Made by a program: the position numbers and the translations under genes. A stretch of DNA of 64,000 bases from Hyphodiscus hymeniophilus (Eukaryota; Ascomycota; Leotiomycetes; Helotiales; Hyphodiscaceae). This document shows, one piece after another, positions 11,672-23,573 of this stretch (its first letter is position 1; each line of letters opens with the position of its first letter). The notes under the pieces are model-generated. The model saw only the letters and a list, made by a program, of their open reading frames with translations. It made no database searches and was not told the DNA's origin. The stretch covers positions 496,001-560,000 of the forward strand of contig VNKQ01000012.1 of assembly GCA_016508695.1 (NCBI GenBank), given 5' to 3'.

Positions 11672-12807
11672 ATGCCTTCCATCACTACTCGTTCCTCTTC
11701 CATCTCCTCCATCTCTACTACCAGCTCCAAGAGCTCCAATGATGGCATCAGGAAGAAGTTCTGTTGTACCTTCTCCGCCTGTGGGAAGTCGTTTTCGAGA
11801 TCTGAACATTTACACCGTCATGCATTGAATCACAAGGAGGGGAATAATACCTGTATGAGATGCAGTGCCCACTTCAGACGCCGTGATCTGCTTGGTGAGT
11901 CAATTCCTCACTTGATTGACCCAGACATGAGCCAACGAGTTGCACAGATAGACACATGGCACGTCACAAGGAGAAGGACGACGAGGCTGGAGGAGAGGGG
12001 CTAGGGGTTTTGGCTACGAGAAAGAGACTTTGGAGAGACGTCGATGGAAATATAGTCAACGCCCGCCGCCCATCATACACACAAGAAGGAACCAAGAGAC
12101 GCCAGAATTCACGAGTTGACCGAAAGTTATCTCGGCCCACCATCAAGGAGGAGAAAATGACGCCGGGCCAATTGGTCATCCAGACTTCTCTCCCATCGCC
12201 AACCACCATGTCTAGAACGGGATCCTCCTCATCTACAATCATCGTTGATACGGGAGAGGAGAAATACAGAGAAGAGCAAGAGCGCAAATTCGAGGAGGAG
12301 ATGCGCGAGCCCCAAGACTCATGGCTGGACATGAACATCCCCTCTCTACCCTCTCCACCCAACTCAGAAGCGCACTCAGAAGACCATTCACCCGCCGACG
12401 AGCTCGGGGATCTAGACGCCCTGTACGAGGAAACCTGGTCCCCTCTAACCCACGACGGGCTCCCCCAACTCTCCAGCTCAGGCTCCGGCTCCGAGACGCC
12501 CTCCCTCACCTCCTCCTCACAATCGAGTCCCTACTTCGGCAGCGCGAACTGGAGCAGCTCGGTGCCGGCGCAGCCGCAGGCGCATCCCTTCCAGACGTTC
12601 ATGGGCGCCATGTCGGAGCTGCCGTACGATGACATCTTCAAGCCCGACGCGGGCCTGTACGAGTGGCAGACCTGGAACAGCCAGGTCCTGATGAGCAAGT
12701 GCCGGGAGGAGAAGTACGATCCGCTGGAGGAGAGGAAGCTGGAATGGGGGACGCAGTATCCGGGACAGGAGAGCTTCCGCAGGGCGTTTGGCATGAGCAC
12801 CGTCTGA
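11672..12807 (+). CDS. C2H2 zinc-finger transcription factor
   Basis: A 360-residue nuclear regulator made of two exons, 11672-11894 and 11948-12807, separated by a 53-nt intron (GTGAGT...CACAG). The first finger (about residues 34-58) has C-x4-C-x12-H-x4-H spacing with the core KSFSRSEHLHRH. The second (C-x2-C-x12-H-x3-H) is split by the intron, and the join restores RRRDLLDRHMARH. A motif that follows fingers in many fungal C2H2 proteins is next: GGEGLGVLATRKRLWRD. The rest is acidic and Ser/Pro-rich, with a likely activation segment (QDSWLDMNIPSLPSPP). The last 70 residues are rich in Trp, Tyr and Asp. The N-terminus is a Ser/Thr/Ile string. Targets are unknown. The join and both fingers make this a secure call. 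Confidence 0.9.
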
Positions 12808-15754
12808 GATGGGTTCGCTTGGGCAGGGTAGATGGAGTTTTTGTTCTGGTCTGGCTTCGCCCGCTTGGGCAGCCTGGTAGGGTATGTATGTATGGTCGAA
12901 TACATTGGCTACATTGGATTGATGATAGGAAACGATACCATAGAAATGTAACGAAGTTTTTTCCAACCCCCTCGCCTTTTCCTCGCCATTTCCTTTTACA
13001 TTTCCATTGGCATTTCCATCCGCATTCCACCTACATTTCCACCTACATTTCCATCTACATCTCGAGTTCCCCTTCCTCTTCCCCTTTCCAATCTCCCAAA
13101 TCCCCAATCCTACCTCCTCACTTCTAGTTCTGCTCTGCCCCCCACGCCCTGCCCGTGAGGCCGTGACAACCAACCCCTCTCTCTCTCTCTCACACACCGT
13201 TCCCGATTTCCCGAGTGGGAAGCTCGCTTCCCACACTCGCTTGCTAGTTCCAGCCCCACATCAGCACGCGAACCCAATCGGCCCCCCTCTTCCCTCGCCC
13301 TCTCGCGCACGCAAAGCCACCCGTGCTCATTCCCACGTTTTTTTTCTCTCGAAACCCACACCCCTCCGGTCGTGCTCCGTGCGGCACAAGGCACGGACAA
13401 GGAAGGATGTAAGGAGTTCGGAGCTCGGGGTCGGAGCTCGGGGTTGGAGTGGAGTTGGATCGAGGATTGGAGATTGAGTGCCAGGAACGCAATGATTGGT
13501 GGGTACGCTGGGCGAGGGCGGAATTGTGGGGAGGAAGAGCGAGGCTACGCTACCTACGGAGGATAGAAGGCTAGAAGGGGAGAGATAAGGCGATAATGAG
13601 GAGGTGAGGAGGTGAGATCGCCCTGTGGCAGGCACAAGCCTGAGCGGTGGTGGATGCCCGTGTCCGTTGTCGGGGTGAGAGGTGAGAGGTGAGAGGTGAG
13701 AGGTGAGAGGTGAGAGTGAGGACTCGAGAGGTGAGAGGTCGTTGGGTGGCGTCACGTGAGAGGATCGGGATGGGCGGGTTGCTTGGCCCATGGCGAGGAG
13801 GTTGGGGTTGAGTATGAGATCCGGATGAGGATTGGATTCAGTCGCCCGGGTTGTGGGACGTGTTCGTTCGAAAGCGTGTATCCATTCGTTCCTCTTCGAA
13901 GTTCGACCCAACTGGTCTTCCAAGCGGTACCTCGACTAGTGCGGCACTTTGCGCTCCTCAAGTCTGGCATTCTGGCTCGTCGTGGAGCATAAGACTATCC
14001 ACCGTACATGGCACAAGACCGAGGGGCGTTAGACAGCAGAGCCGGTCTTTTTGCATGTCGTGTGTCACATACACTGACGCTCGATGTCTTGATTGCGTCT
14101 CTTCAGGGCGCGGAAGAAGAGCCACAGCATGATCAGTCGAGGCATGGCGCTGCCTCGGGAACCTCGGAACGTATTCTGAAGGGAAAACCCGCGCAATGAT
14201 AATAGCTGGCTGGCTCGGCTCGTTGGAAATTTGAAATCATGTGGATATTCACTCTTTAAATATCACGATGTCTATATCAGAGACTCACTCGTACTCAGAG
14301 TGTCGGATGCGGCTTCTCGTGAGAACCCTCCGGAAGTAATGTGCGATCTTCACGACGCCTCTGCTCTTTACCAACCTCAGTCTCCGAGCACAGCTTCAGC
14401 AGCTACGGCATCATCGCCTGCAATCTGCAGATCATACGCGTTCGACTGCTGGAATTCAAAAATCTTACGCGAGGAATGCGCGACTTCGACGGTTGCGGCT
14501 CGCCTAGCAAAGGGATGACTGCCGAGAATCTGCTAGCGCCACATAAAGGGGTAGCGACGCAGCGCAGCTTGCGGACTGAAGACGTCAAGGATGGAATGGG
14601 TCGCTGTCCAGTGTGTCGGAAACCGAACCATGCCTTATTGAACATTTCAGAATTGTGTTGGAACCCATACTCCTGGGTGAGATCGTATGGAGAAGAGAAT
14701 GTCTCTTCTCGGCCAACAATAGTAAATGTCCCCAATGCGTCGTCTTCAAATGTCTGAGGCCAAGACATCAGTCGCCATAGCTTGGCTCGTCGGGTTGGTA
14801 TGGGAATGGCAGTACAGAGTTTCGTGCTGCCGCGTTCTCAGGGCTTTCATCAGTATTTTAGAGCAGCAGTCTGGCATCGCAGTTTCTCGAATGAACCCTG
14901 CCAAGAGAGCTTTGTTGAACAAGGGGAGTACCGCAAACCAGTAGCGAGGTAACAAACGGCGACGTCTTAGAAGGGTAGGCCTTTGGCAATTGAACAAGCC
15001 CCGAGTGTTGGACAAATCCATCTTACGAGTTTGCGTCACGAGCCGAGATCAGATCCGCACGGTCTGTTCAGCGGCGTGCGTGGGATGGGGAGACTCAGCC
15101 TTTCAATAGCGAGGAGGACAGTGCTCACCCATCGACAATATCCAAACACGGCTTTCATCTAAGCATGTATGGTTCTCGCCGTGGGCACGAGAAGTCTTCT
15201 ACTCCGGTGAAGATCGTCCGCTTTTCCAGTGATTCTCATACTCCTGGCCCGTCCTTGGCCCTCTCCGTGAAGAGACGTTGCACGCCTCGTGGGTGAGCCC
15301 GGTAAGTAGGATTATCGGTACGCATCTCCGGTTCTCATGTCCCTTCCTGATGCACTTTTCCCGAGCATCGTTTCTTTTGTACTATGATTGTTTGATGTCA
15401 GATTCGTGTTCGGAGAGTATGCAGAGAGTTCCAAGGTATTGTGAGAAGCTTTAAGCCCGTCGTGCATTTGAGTGGAACGTGGAATGAGTTGAAACATACT
15501 ATCCCACCAAATAGATGACATACCTACTGCAGAAGCCAGCTGAGGTATCAAATCAAATGGAACGAGATTGACAGCCAGTCAAAGAGGCTTCTCCAGAGAT
15601 CTAATCACGTACTTGTGACACAGACAATAGTCTTTGACGTATTCATATATTCTAGATACCTATCAGCAAATCCCAGGTCTCATGCATTTTAATCAAGCCC
15701 AGCCATGCCAAATTCGCCAAACAGACACCCTCAAGAGATCCTCAAAAATGATCC
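12808..15754. other. Gene-poor intergenic region with simple repeats
   Basis: About 2.9 kb. The left part carries pyrimidine-rich tracks of TTTCCA/TACATTT units (about 12985-13060) and a CTCTCT run (13179-13192). A GTGAGAG heptamer array lies at 13674-13720. Between 14.2 and 14.8 kb open frames occur on both strands, but none has a recognisable domain, and splice signals do not link them. I see no supported gene. Confidence 0.45.
13674..13735. repeat. GTGAGAG heptamer tandem repeat
   Basis: About six perfect GTGAGAG units run in tandem on the plus strand (13674-13720), and a further GAGAGGTGAGAGG occurs just to the right. Confidence 0.9.
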
Positions 15755-17083
15755 TCAAAGATGATCCTCTCGCTCAAGTATAGCACGATTCAGATGCTTC
15801 GGATTAGCGGACTCGATCCCGGCGAGATGAAGGGTAAGCTCCAGGTCACCCAACAAAGTCTTCAAGACATGGCTCACGCCCTCCTCTCCGCCCAAAGCCA
15901 GACCATAGACAAACGGTCGACCAACCAAGCACATCCTCGCTCCAAGCGCCATCGCCTTCGCTATATCGGCTCCAGCTCTTATCCCCGAATCAAAGAATAC
16001 ATCGAGCTTATCACCAACAGCATCGACGATCCGCGGGAGCACGCCGAGGGAACTCACACCTCCGTCAACCTGTCTCCCGCCGTGGTTGCTCACCACAATG
16101 CCCTGCACTCCGAGCTCGACGGCTTTCTGAGCATCCGTAACGCTTTGAATGCCCTTGAGTACGATCGGTCCATCCCAGTGCTTCTGGAGAAATGCGATGT
16201 CTTCCCAGCCGTGACTGAAACCGGGGAAGATGGTTCGAGTCCATTCTGCAGCAGCTGTGTGCATGTCTTCTTCGATTTCAATCCCGTGCTTCTCCTTGAA
16301 TTGTGAGCGGAACACCGGGTCTGAGAAACCGATGGCGACTCCGATCTTGTCGGATCGCAGAAATGGATTATAGCTGTCAATGGTTTAGTCTCTAGTCTAC
16401 AGTGCAGTTGTACGAACGGTCCGCTATGGCACCACTTACCCGTTATCCATGTCGGACGGCCGCCATCCCAAGATATACGTATCAAGGGTGACGAACAAAG
16501 CTGAGAAACCCGCCTTCTTCGCTCGAGAAAGCAACGATATCGTGATGTCGTTATGTTCGTTTGCCGGCCAGTACAACTGATACCACCTGACACCATCCCC
16601 ATTCGCCTCCGCCACATCCTCTATGCTCGTACTACTAGCCGTACTCATAATATACGGCACCGACTCCCTCCCCGCCGCGGCAGCGGACGCAACCTCTCCC
16701 TCCGGATTAAAGATCCGCTGGACGCCCACGGGAGCGACGGCGACGGGGAAAGCATGTTTCTCGCCAAGGACCTCTGTGGAGAGATCCGGCAACGCACTGG
16801 TTTTTACAAGCCGGCTAGGCACGATCGACCACCTGGCGAAAGCATCGCGGTTCTTGCGAGCCGTCTCGCCCGTCCCTGCGTTGCCAAACACATAGCCTTT
16901 CGACTCGGCGGACATGCGATCCAGGGCGTCGGCCTCCCATTTTGCGGTCTGGAAACTGAGCGTGGGGCGTTCGAACTGGAGGCCTCTCTGGTAGACGCTG
17001 TTTTCGTAATCTACTGGGTTCGCGGGAGGTTTAGGGTGCTTGTTCACGCGGTGGGCGACGTTGTTTGAGACGTGGAAGGTCAT
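15755..17083 (-). CDS. FMN-dependent 2-hydroxy-acid oxidase/dehydrogenase
   Basis: A 420-residue member of the glycolate oxidase/lactate monooxygenase family (FMN_dh, PF01070), which oxidises 2-hydroxy acids to 2-oxo acids. Exons are 16440-17083 and 15755-16373, with a 66-nt intron (GTAAGT...TTGACAG) that restores DMDNGYNPF. Visible active-site elements are the Tyr in WYQLYWP, TLDTYILGWRPSD, the Lys in PIVLKGIQS, and the catalytic His and Arg in VSNHGGRQVDG. The phosphate-binding segment FFDSGIRAGADIAKA and the closing GARMCLVGRPFVYGL are also present. No mitochondrial or heme (cytochrome b2) domain is seen, so it is not a flavocytochrome b2. It does not end in a clear peroxisomal SKL signal (it ends EDHL). 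LGWRP resembles lactate 2-monooxygenase-like proteins. The substrate is not known. Confidence 0.92.
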
Positions 17084-17689
17084 CTTGGCGAGCCTTGATC
17101 TCCGGTCCTACTGTAAGGCTTGGCAATGAGAGTTCGAAGCCTTGCAAACTACCCCAAACAAAAACACAACCACACGATAACAATATTATCGTGACTAGAC
17201 TTCATATTCATATATCGCAAAGTTCGGAGCTGCAGTATACAGTATGACGCTTCGCCTACGTCATCATTGCCGGTGAGCTGCCGCGAGAGACAGAGTTGGC
17301 AGCTAGTCTCAAATCAACACCGTATGAGAATTGAATTGAGAACAATTGCGTTGATTGTATGTAAATAATTACACGGCTATTGTATATGTAATTTCAGTCG
17401 TGAAGTTTCGAGTCAACTCGAAGACAACTCGGGATCCCGCACGGGACAACCATAAGCTTGAATAGGATATTGCCGGGACCCGCAAACCAACTTTAAATGA
17501 TACAGTAGGAGGACATATACATTTGTAATGGCCGAAATTCTCTGAGCTGCTCCCTTCTTGATTGATGGGATCATGGAAAGAAGGAAAGAGCTTGACTAGA
17601 AGCGCACTTTCTCAAGCCTGAACCAGTACTCCTGACGGGGGTACAGTTGAAAAGGTCATTGTATTATGAGATATTTAAAGCCGTTTGCA
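17084..17689. other. Intergenic
   Basis: About 600 bp, the promoter side of the FMN oxidase and the 3' side of the membrane protein gene, both on the minus strand. The stretch is AT-rich in the middle. No gene is seen. Confidence 0.5.
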
Positions 17690-19975
17690 TCACATCGCCT
17701 TCCCAACACGGTTCGAAGCATTACTACTTCCACTTCCCAGCCTCGAAATCGTACTTCCTCTATTCGGGTCCAGGAACTGATTCGAATGCTCGACCTCCCC
17801 AATCTCTCCCTCCATGCTCTCCGCTCGCTGCAGCTGTCCTAATTTCGATGGCGTTCCTTTTGAAGCTCTGGGATTTCGAGGCAGTGGAAGGCCATAGGAT
17901 GGTCTTTGACTGGCAACGGTGTTTAAAGAGTCTCGATTTAGTGCCCGCTCGGCCAACCACTCTGCTGTGGACCGTGGATTCCTCGGTGACGGTAGTCGCA
18001 TCGTATACCCAGCCGTCACAGTTACAGGCTCGTTGCGTGCGCGTGGAGGTGATTGTAGAGCTGGCGATGGATCATTATAGGGAACGTCATCCGTCCAGAC
18101 ACTTGCTTTGCTTTCTCGGTAACCATTTTTATCTGACCGAGGGGATTCGGGCTGGACAGCTTTCCTTATGGTGGGATTCCGTTTTGGCGGAATATTGACG
18201 ACTGAGACGTGGGGGTTTGATTCGATCACGACAGGGACGGTCGGGCTTCTGAGTGGTAGCTTGGATTGGAATCTTAGACTTGGAGCTTTATCAGTGGTTT
18301 GATGAGGGGACTTCAATTGGCCACCCAGTGGTGAGGATGCGTTGGCGTTGGTGGGTAGACTGATTGGTCCAAACGGGGAGACGCCTTCTTGAAGCTTTAG
18401 CCATGACGCTAGCTTCGGGGCCTGGGGAGGAGTTGCTGGATTCCACGGAATAGTAGATGTTTTGATAGCAGCAGAGGTTCCGTGATTGATCTCTTGATGA
18501 GTCGTCGGTTTGGGAAGGAATTCATTCGAAATCGGACCTGTAGGCGGAGAGGTATTCGACTGCGAGGCTACGATCGTTGTGTCCACCTGATCGGACACCG
18601 AGAACTTTGGATCAGAAGAGTATTCTGGCCCAGGAGATCGCTCACTCCTTAACCTTCGCTTTGCCCTTTTTTTGTGGCGAATTATTAGAAAGTACAGAAG
18701 AATAGTGATTAAGGTAGAAGCGATTATGCTTCCAACGATGGCTAAGGCCGCTTGAGTTGCCGTCACTGCTTGAGTTTGGGAACTTGAGACTTGAAGGCTA
18801 GCTTGTGCTACTTGAGAAGATGCTGCTGCCTATAAAGATTTAGCGAATTTCTTTGGAAATGGATTGTCAACTTACACCGAAGGCGGATACAGATGCCTGT
18901 GCACCTTGAGTTGCCTTCGCAGCAGCACTACATAACGAACAGTAAGCTTAGATTTTGGAGATGAGCAGACAAGTTATGTAAACAGGTTGAACAGATAAGC
19001 ATCCGCTGTCATCGAAATCTCTGACTGAGAACAAGAATGTAGCGCATTTAAACCCATTTGAAGAGTACAAAAGAGCTTACGTACGCAAGAAACGATGAAC
19101 CCGCTGCCGCAGCAGAACCTATTGTAGATATAAGTTACCACTACGGAATTCAAATTCAGAGTAGTCATGACTTACCAGTAGCAGCTGCAACAACGTGGCT
19201 TGCAAGAGACTATGGCAACGGTGTATGTCAGAGCTTGTTCTTACCGCTCGGTTCCTCCTATCCCCTATTATACAGCTCAGAAAACTCACCTGAGCCGCCG
19301 AAGCACTAATTTGTGCAGTTTGCTTCTGATCATTTGCAACTGATATGGCACTCGAAGCCGAGGACTGTACGCTAGACAAAGCCGACATGGCGCTTGACAC
19401 ACTCCTTTGCGCACTTTGTTGAGCTTGCTGGATTGCTTGAGATGCCGAACGCGAAGCTTGAGCCGCTGATTGAGTGAGTTGTTGAGAGGCTTGTTGCGCG
19501 GCCTGGGAAGCTTGTTGTGAGGCCTGTTGAATGGATTGAGAAGCCTGCTGCGATGCTTGTTGAATGGCCTGGGATGCGCTCTGCTCCGCCTGTTGACAAG
19601 TATCTGCATTCTGGGGCTCGGGAGCAGCATTTCGAAGGCGTAGTTCTGGTGGATTGGTGATAAGAGCACTTTGATCTTGAACTTGGGACCGACTGCTCAC
19701 AGTCTCAGACGGCGCAGGCTGAGAGGAACTGGACATGAATGTATGTGGTATTTCCATAGAGCTTTCGCAAAAGAGGTTCAGTAGGCACAGGACCTCTCCC
19801 AGCGAGGAATCTGATGCCATAGGTCCAGTTGCGATTCGACTTTGGAGAAAATATCTAGAACCGAATCGCATATCACCGCATCATGACCTGCAGAGCAAGA
19901 AAATGCGACAAAGCTTAAGATGCACAATAGAAACGAAGAAGGTCGAAGTTCAAACGACGAGATCAGAAGAATCAC
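17690..19975 (-). CDS. Single-pass membrane protein with Gln/Ala/Ser-rich ectodomain (mini-exons)
   Basis: I do not recognise a named family; the layout resembles fungal type I surface proteins of the Mid2-like kind. The C-terminal exon (17690-18829) starts with an Ala/Gln/Ser stalk. It then has one membrane helix (ALAIVGSIIASTLITILLYF), a basic stop-transfer run (RHKKRAKRRLR), and a Pro/Ser-rich cytosolic tail. Upstream, three mini-exons (18876-18927, 19085-19118 and 19176-19209; 52, 34 and 34 nt) join in frame by good splice sites. They add only Ala/Ser/Thr/Gly-rich stalk. The exon ending at 19290 encodes tandem QQASQ-type repeats. A frame beginning at 19975 has a plausible signal peptide (SSFLLCILSFVAFSCSAG) and could be exon 1, joined at 'CATCAG' near 19833. 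The start is therefore uncertain; in-frame ATGs at 19735 or 19756 are alternatives without a signal. Confidence 0.65.
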
Positions 19976-20697
19976 GGAATGAGGAAAGCATTCAGGAACT
20001 CCTGACGCGATCCAACCTGATTGGGCCGAATACTACTCTGGCCATCCATAATCGTGAGGGTATTTTATGGCTTTACTTTACTAAACCATCTGATGCATCG
20101 TCTAAGAGTGCCTTTGGCGATCATACAACCTAAACTGAGAGCGAATACACTCCAGAGGCATTGTGATATTCTTTTCGGCTGTGGGAAACCAACGGGGTTG
20201 GTCGCGAGAATATCTGTTGTCTGAAAAGAGTTTCATCGGGTCATGATCCACCAGCCGGTTCATGCATCAGTACACTGACCCGCGTCCGTGCTGACGGGCG
20301 ACATCTTGGATATTCTGACAGGTTTCAAGACTTGCCGAAGAGAGGGGATGGCGTAGCTGGCTCCAATAGACGTGAGGAATGAGGGAAAAGTACCTACTTA
20401 ATGCGCAATGATTCGTGAATGCTGTCTATTGGAAGGATGGATTCTTCACTGACAAGATAATAGTATCCCATTTTGAACGGTATATCATGAAGAGATACAT
20501 TGTCTCTTCTTTGTCTTTGCCGAGGCATATTCAGATGGAACTTTCAAGACGCCTTCCTCCTGCCAATGACAATGCCCACATCAGATGTTTCCACTATCAG
20601 CCCTTGGTTTACATTTATGGAACTCCATCATAATACTCTTTTCCCCACGTCCCTCTCTGTCTTCAAATCCCTTTCGCCCTCCTCCCAATTGTCCTAC
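19976..20697. other. Intergenic
   Basis: About 720 bp between the membrane protein gene and the next small minus-strand gene. No supported gene and no obvious repeat is seen. Confidence 0.45.
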
Positions 20698-21225
20698 TCA
20701 CAACACACTCATGCCTTCATGGTCCCATTCATCCTCAAGCTTTTTCAGCCTTGCCAGGAAGGTTTTCCAGCCTCCACTTCCACCAATGTCGCTATCATAT
20801 TCAATCGTAATATTCTCCGTCCTGCTATCGCTGAGCCTGCCACCCATAGCATCTCCCATCTCCAGTCCATTCTTCCTCATGTCAAACGTCTTGCCAAAAG
20901 CTTCCTCGAGCTGGTTCGTAGCGTGCGTGAGATGGTGAAGGGATTTGAACGTCTGCATCCACATCCATTAGTGTTATGCCCATTGAACATACTGAGGCAC
21001 GTTAAGACTTACGAAACGTCTGTTGGGACAATCACCCATCCCCTCTGCATCTTTCAGCACCGACAAGCTGAGATGCCATGTCGGTTCTGGCGTCGAAGAT
21101 CTATCGGCTCTTGGCTGCCACAATGTATGCTTCGACGTGTGTGGGAGGTCAACCCTTTGGCCGTTGCCGTTCAATTCGACGGTACTGCTCTCGCTAGAAC
21201 TCATGATGTCGCTGTAGCCTCTCAT
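20698..21225 (-). CDS. Small two-exon protein of unknown function
   Basis: I do not recognise it. Two exons, 21013-21225 and 20698-20952, are joined by a 60-nt intron with a perfect GTAAGT donor and a GATGCAG acceptor, with a CACTAATG branch point inside. The product is 155 residues from the ATG at 21225, or 148 from the one at 21204. It is soluble and mildly acidic. Segments that look folded are STPEPTWHLSLSVLKDAEG, then FKSLHHLTHATNQLEEAFGK, and a C-terminal FLARLKKLEDEWDHEG helix. A longer plus-strand frame overlaps it (20500-21285) but has no splice logic or domain. The clean intron supports the minus-strand gene. Confidence 0.6.
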
Positions 21226-22595
21226 AGGCTTTATTGCTTGCTCTCGAAGGCAAATCGTTGTGATAGATGTCAAGCTTGTATCTGATAAGTGATCGGTGTG
21301 ATAATTTGTTCTGGTTAGCAATGATGTAGTTCAGGTACTGGGACCTTTATATCCTCTCTTCAAGAGGCTGTTGGCACAGTCCAGACCAGAAGGAGACGTC
21401 TCCTGAAAAGTCGCGCCATTCTCGAGAGCTCTCGAAAGCTGTAGACATTGATGGTTGGACTGTGACAATTCTATGCGAAAAGCTGTCTCCATTGAGGTGT
21501 CTGTGAGAGAAGGGGAGAAAACATCAGGTGTTATTGAAGGAGACATGACACCTCTTCGGCCAATCAGCAACACCTGCGTCGCGACCCGCCGCCAAAAACA
21601 GACTCGAGGAAAGCATCAGCCTCGACAACACTATCCAACGTCACACCACCTGGGTGGTCTGATGCTGGAATAGAAGAATTGGAGCTGCTTTTGCACTCGA
21701 TAGAAATGTTGAAGGACTCCTCATCCCATCCCATCCGTACCTACTAATCCCTAGATAGTCTTGCGGATCCTCGCCACGAAAAGGCCACTCACTTCTTTCC
21801 CGTGACTCCAACGTTGTTGGGTGGTACAGTACGAGTACAACACGGTGGTTCAAAGTTGTATTCCAAATCATAAATTTCTTGTCTCCATGCCAGTGCATAC
21901 TCCGGTGTTCCCTTCAACTCTGCAAGGAATAGTCGGGATAGGTGGTTCGTCAGAGACTCAATACACAATTATTCATTTAGTTTTGCCCTTCCTTCAAAGG
22001 CAGTCTTTGTCTGTATTTGAATATACAGATATGCATGTACTATCCTCCATACCCATGAAAGCGCGACAGTAAAGAAGTTCTTCTCTGAGTCGATTGTCTG
22101 TCAATGTCAACACCAATGCTCGATATGCTAAGCTTTCCACGACATCTCGCCATCTCACACTCACCACCGACAATTCAACAAGAGACGTATTCTCAGGGTC
22201 AATAGACCATCGTGTTATTTCAACGGGCCATCACAATCTTGTCGCGGGTCGGTCAACAGAATATCCTGCGAACCTGAATCCACTACCCCAGCTCAGATCC
22301 CTTAGCCGATCATCCATCCGCAAAGCCGAGAAGCACTACTCCATACCCCACACCATCACTCCTTAAACCCGGGCCGGATCATCATTGGAAACGCCTCACT
22401 GAACTTTTAAGTATTCTTCACGAGACTTTTTCTCAAAGGCTTCTGCTTCCGACTCTTCCGTCTTATTGTTCCCGTCCCCAGATCTTCTCAGCTCAATTGT
22501 CACCAACCTCGAGGTATTGCTCAATACCTCTCAACCCATTCTTCTACCTGTCTACCAATCTCCAAAACTTCCTAAAAGGAAGACAAGATCTCACA
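21226..22595. other. Intergenic
   Basis: About 1.37 kb, the divergent promoter region of the two flanking small genes. The last 250 bp are pyrimidine-rich (CT-rich), as is usual for fungal 5' leaders. No gene is seen. Confidence 0.45.
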
Positions 22596-22974
22596 ATGGG
22601 GGGCTGTATATCACACGTTAAGAAAGAAATGCGAGCCCCTCCCGCCCGGTCCGGGAATTGGGAAGGCCTAGCACCGCAGCGTTTCGAGCCATATGTACAC
22701 ACTTCCCACTCGACCTCAAAACAAACGAAGACAGATGGAGGGCCAATCAAGCGTTTCGAGACACCGAGTGGTGTAGACGGGTTGACTTTCGATCAGGCTG
22801 GGAGACCTGTGTAAGTCTTCCCGCTACAGCTGGTTTGGACGGCAATTTGTACCTACTGCGTTTCATTCCGCGGTCTCATTGAAGTACGAGCGCTGACTCT
22901 CTGTGATTAGATGGAGAGATCCGAAACGTGGGAGTGGGAACGGCGCGGAAATTGAATATGTAGAGCGTAAATGA
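22596..22974 (+). CDS. Small protein with predicted N-myristoylation/palmitoylation signal
   Basis: A 92-residue protein of two exons, 22596-22810 and 22911-22974. The intron has a GTAAGT donor and a GTGATTAG acceptor, and the join gives GRPVWRDPKRGSG before the stop. The N-terminus MGGCISHVKKE fits the myristoylation pattern Met-Gly-x-x-x-Ser. Cys4 beside it is a likely palmitoylation site, and basic residues follow, so anchoring at the plasma membrane or Golgi is expected. The rest is polar and probably disordered (FETPSGVDGLTFDQAGRPVW). I do not know the family. It is a single gene on the plus strand between two minus-strand small genes. Confidence 0.65.
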
Positions 22975-23573
22975 AGGAGGCAGGATTGGGTAGGATTTTC
23001 AACATCAGCTCCTGAGGAAATACGTATCGAAAAGGTGTTTGGGGTACGAATTGACAATCGAAACGAATCCGAGAGCACGCTGTGCGAAAGTACAATGGGC
23101 TACTCCTGAATGATTAGAGATATTCCAGGAGTTGTTTGGATTGGGTTTTAGCAATGGGTGGTGATGTTTAGACAAGAGTCCTCCGATAGGTGGCATTCTC
23201 AATATGGTTGGATAGCAATGGAAGTGATGGCAACTGTGTATGGAAGCAACGACATTGGGATCTTACTGTACCCAGTAAGCCAGTGGCTCCATGTATGCCA
23301 AGAGATAGAACTCATACTTGATCACCTGGAGTACTTTGAATATGACTATGATCAGCAGAAGACCCACACTTGGCGTACATTTCAATTGAGTCATTCTCGA
23401 TGGTCCAAGAGGATCCAGAGATCCCATAACTCCTCATAGGCACATAACCATTAATACCCAATAGGCTCTTGACAACGTCATAGCCGGTATCCAAAACTCC
23501 ATATAATAACGCCTCTTTTCATAACCAAACCCATATATACTCCATTCACCATCTCAAGAACCCCTCCCACTGG
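22975..23573. other. Intergenic
   Basis: About 600 bp between the convergent 3' ends of two small genes. Nothing recognisable. Confidence 0.45.

Noticed and set aside
14231..14768. Overlapping frames on both strands near 14.2-14.8 kb
   Set aside because: Neither strand gives a recognisable protein or consistent splice sites.
20500..21285. 261-residue plus-strand frame
   Set aside because: It overlaps a minus-strand gene with a clean intron, has no domain, and its composition is like reverse-frame sequence.
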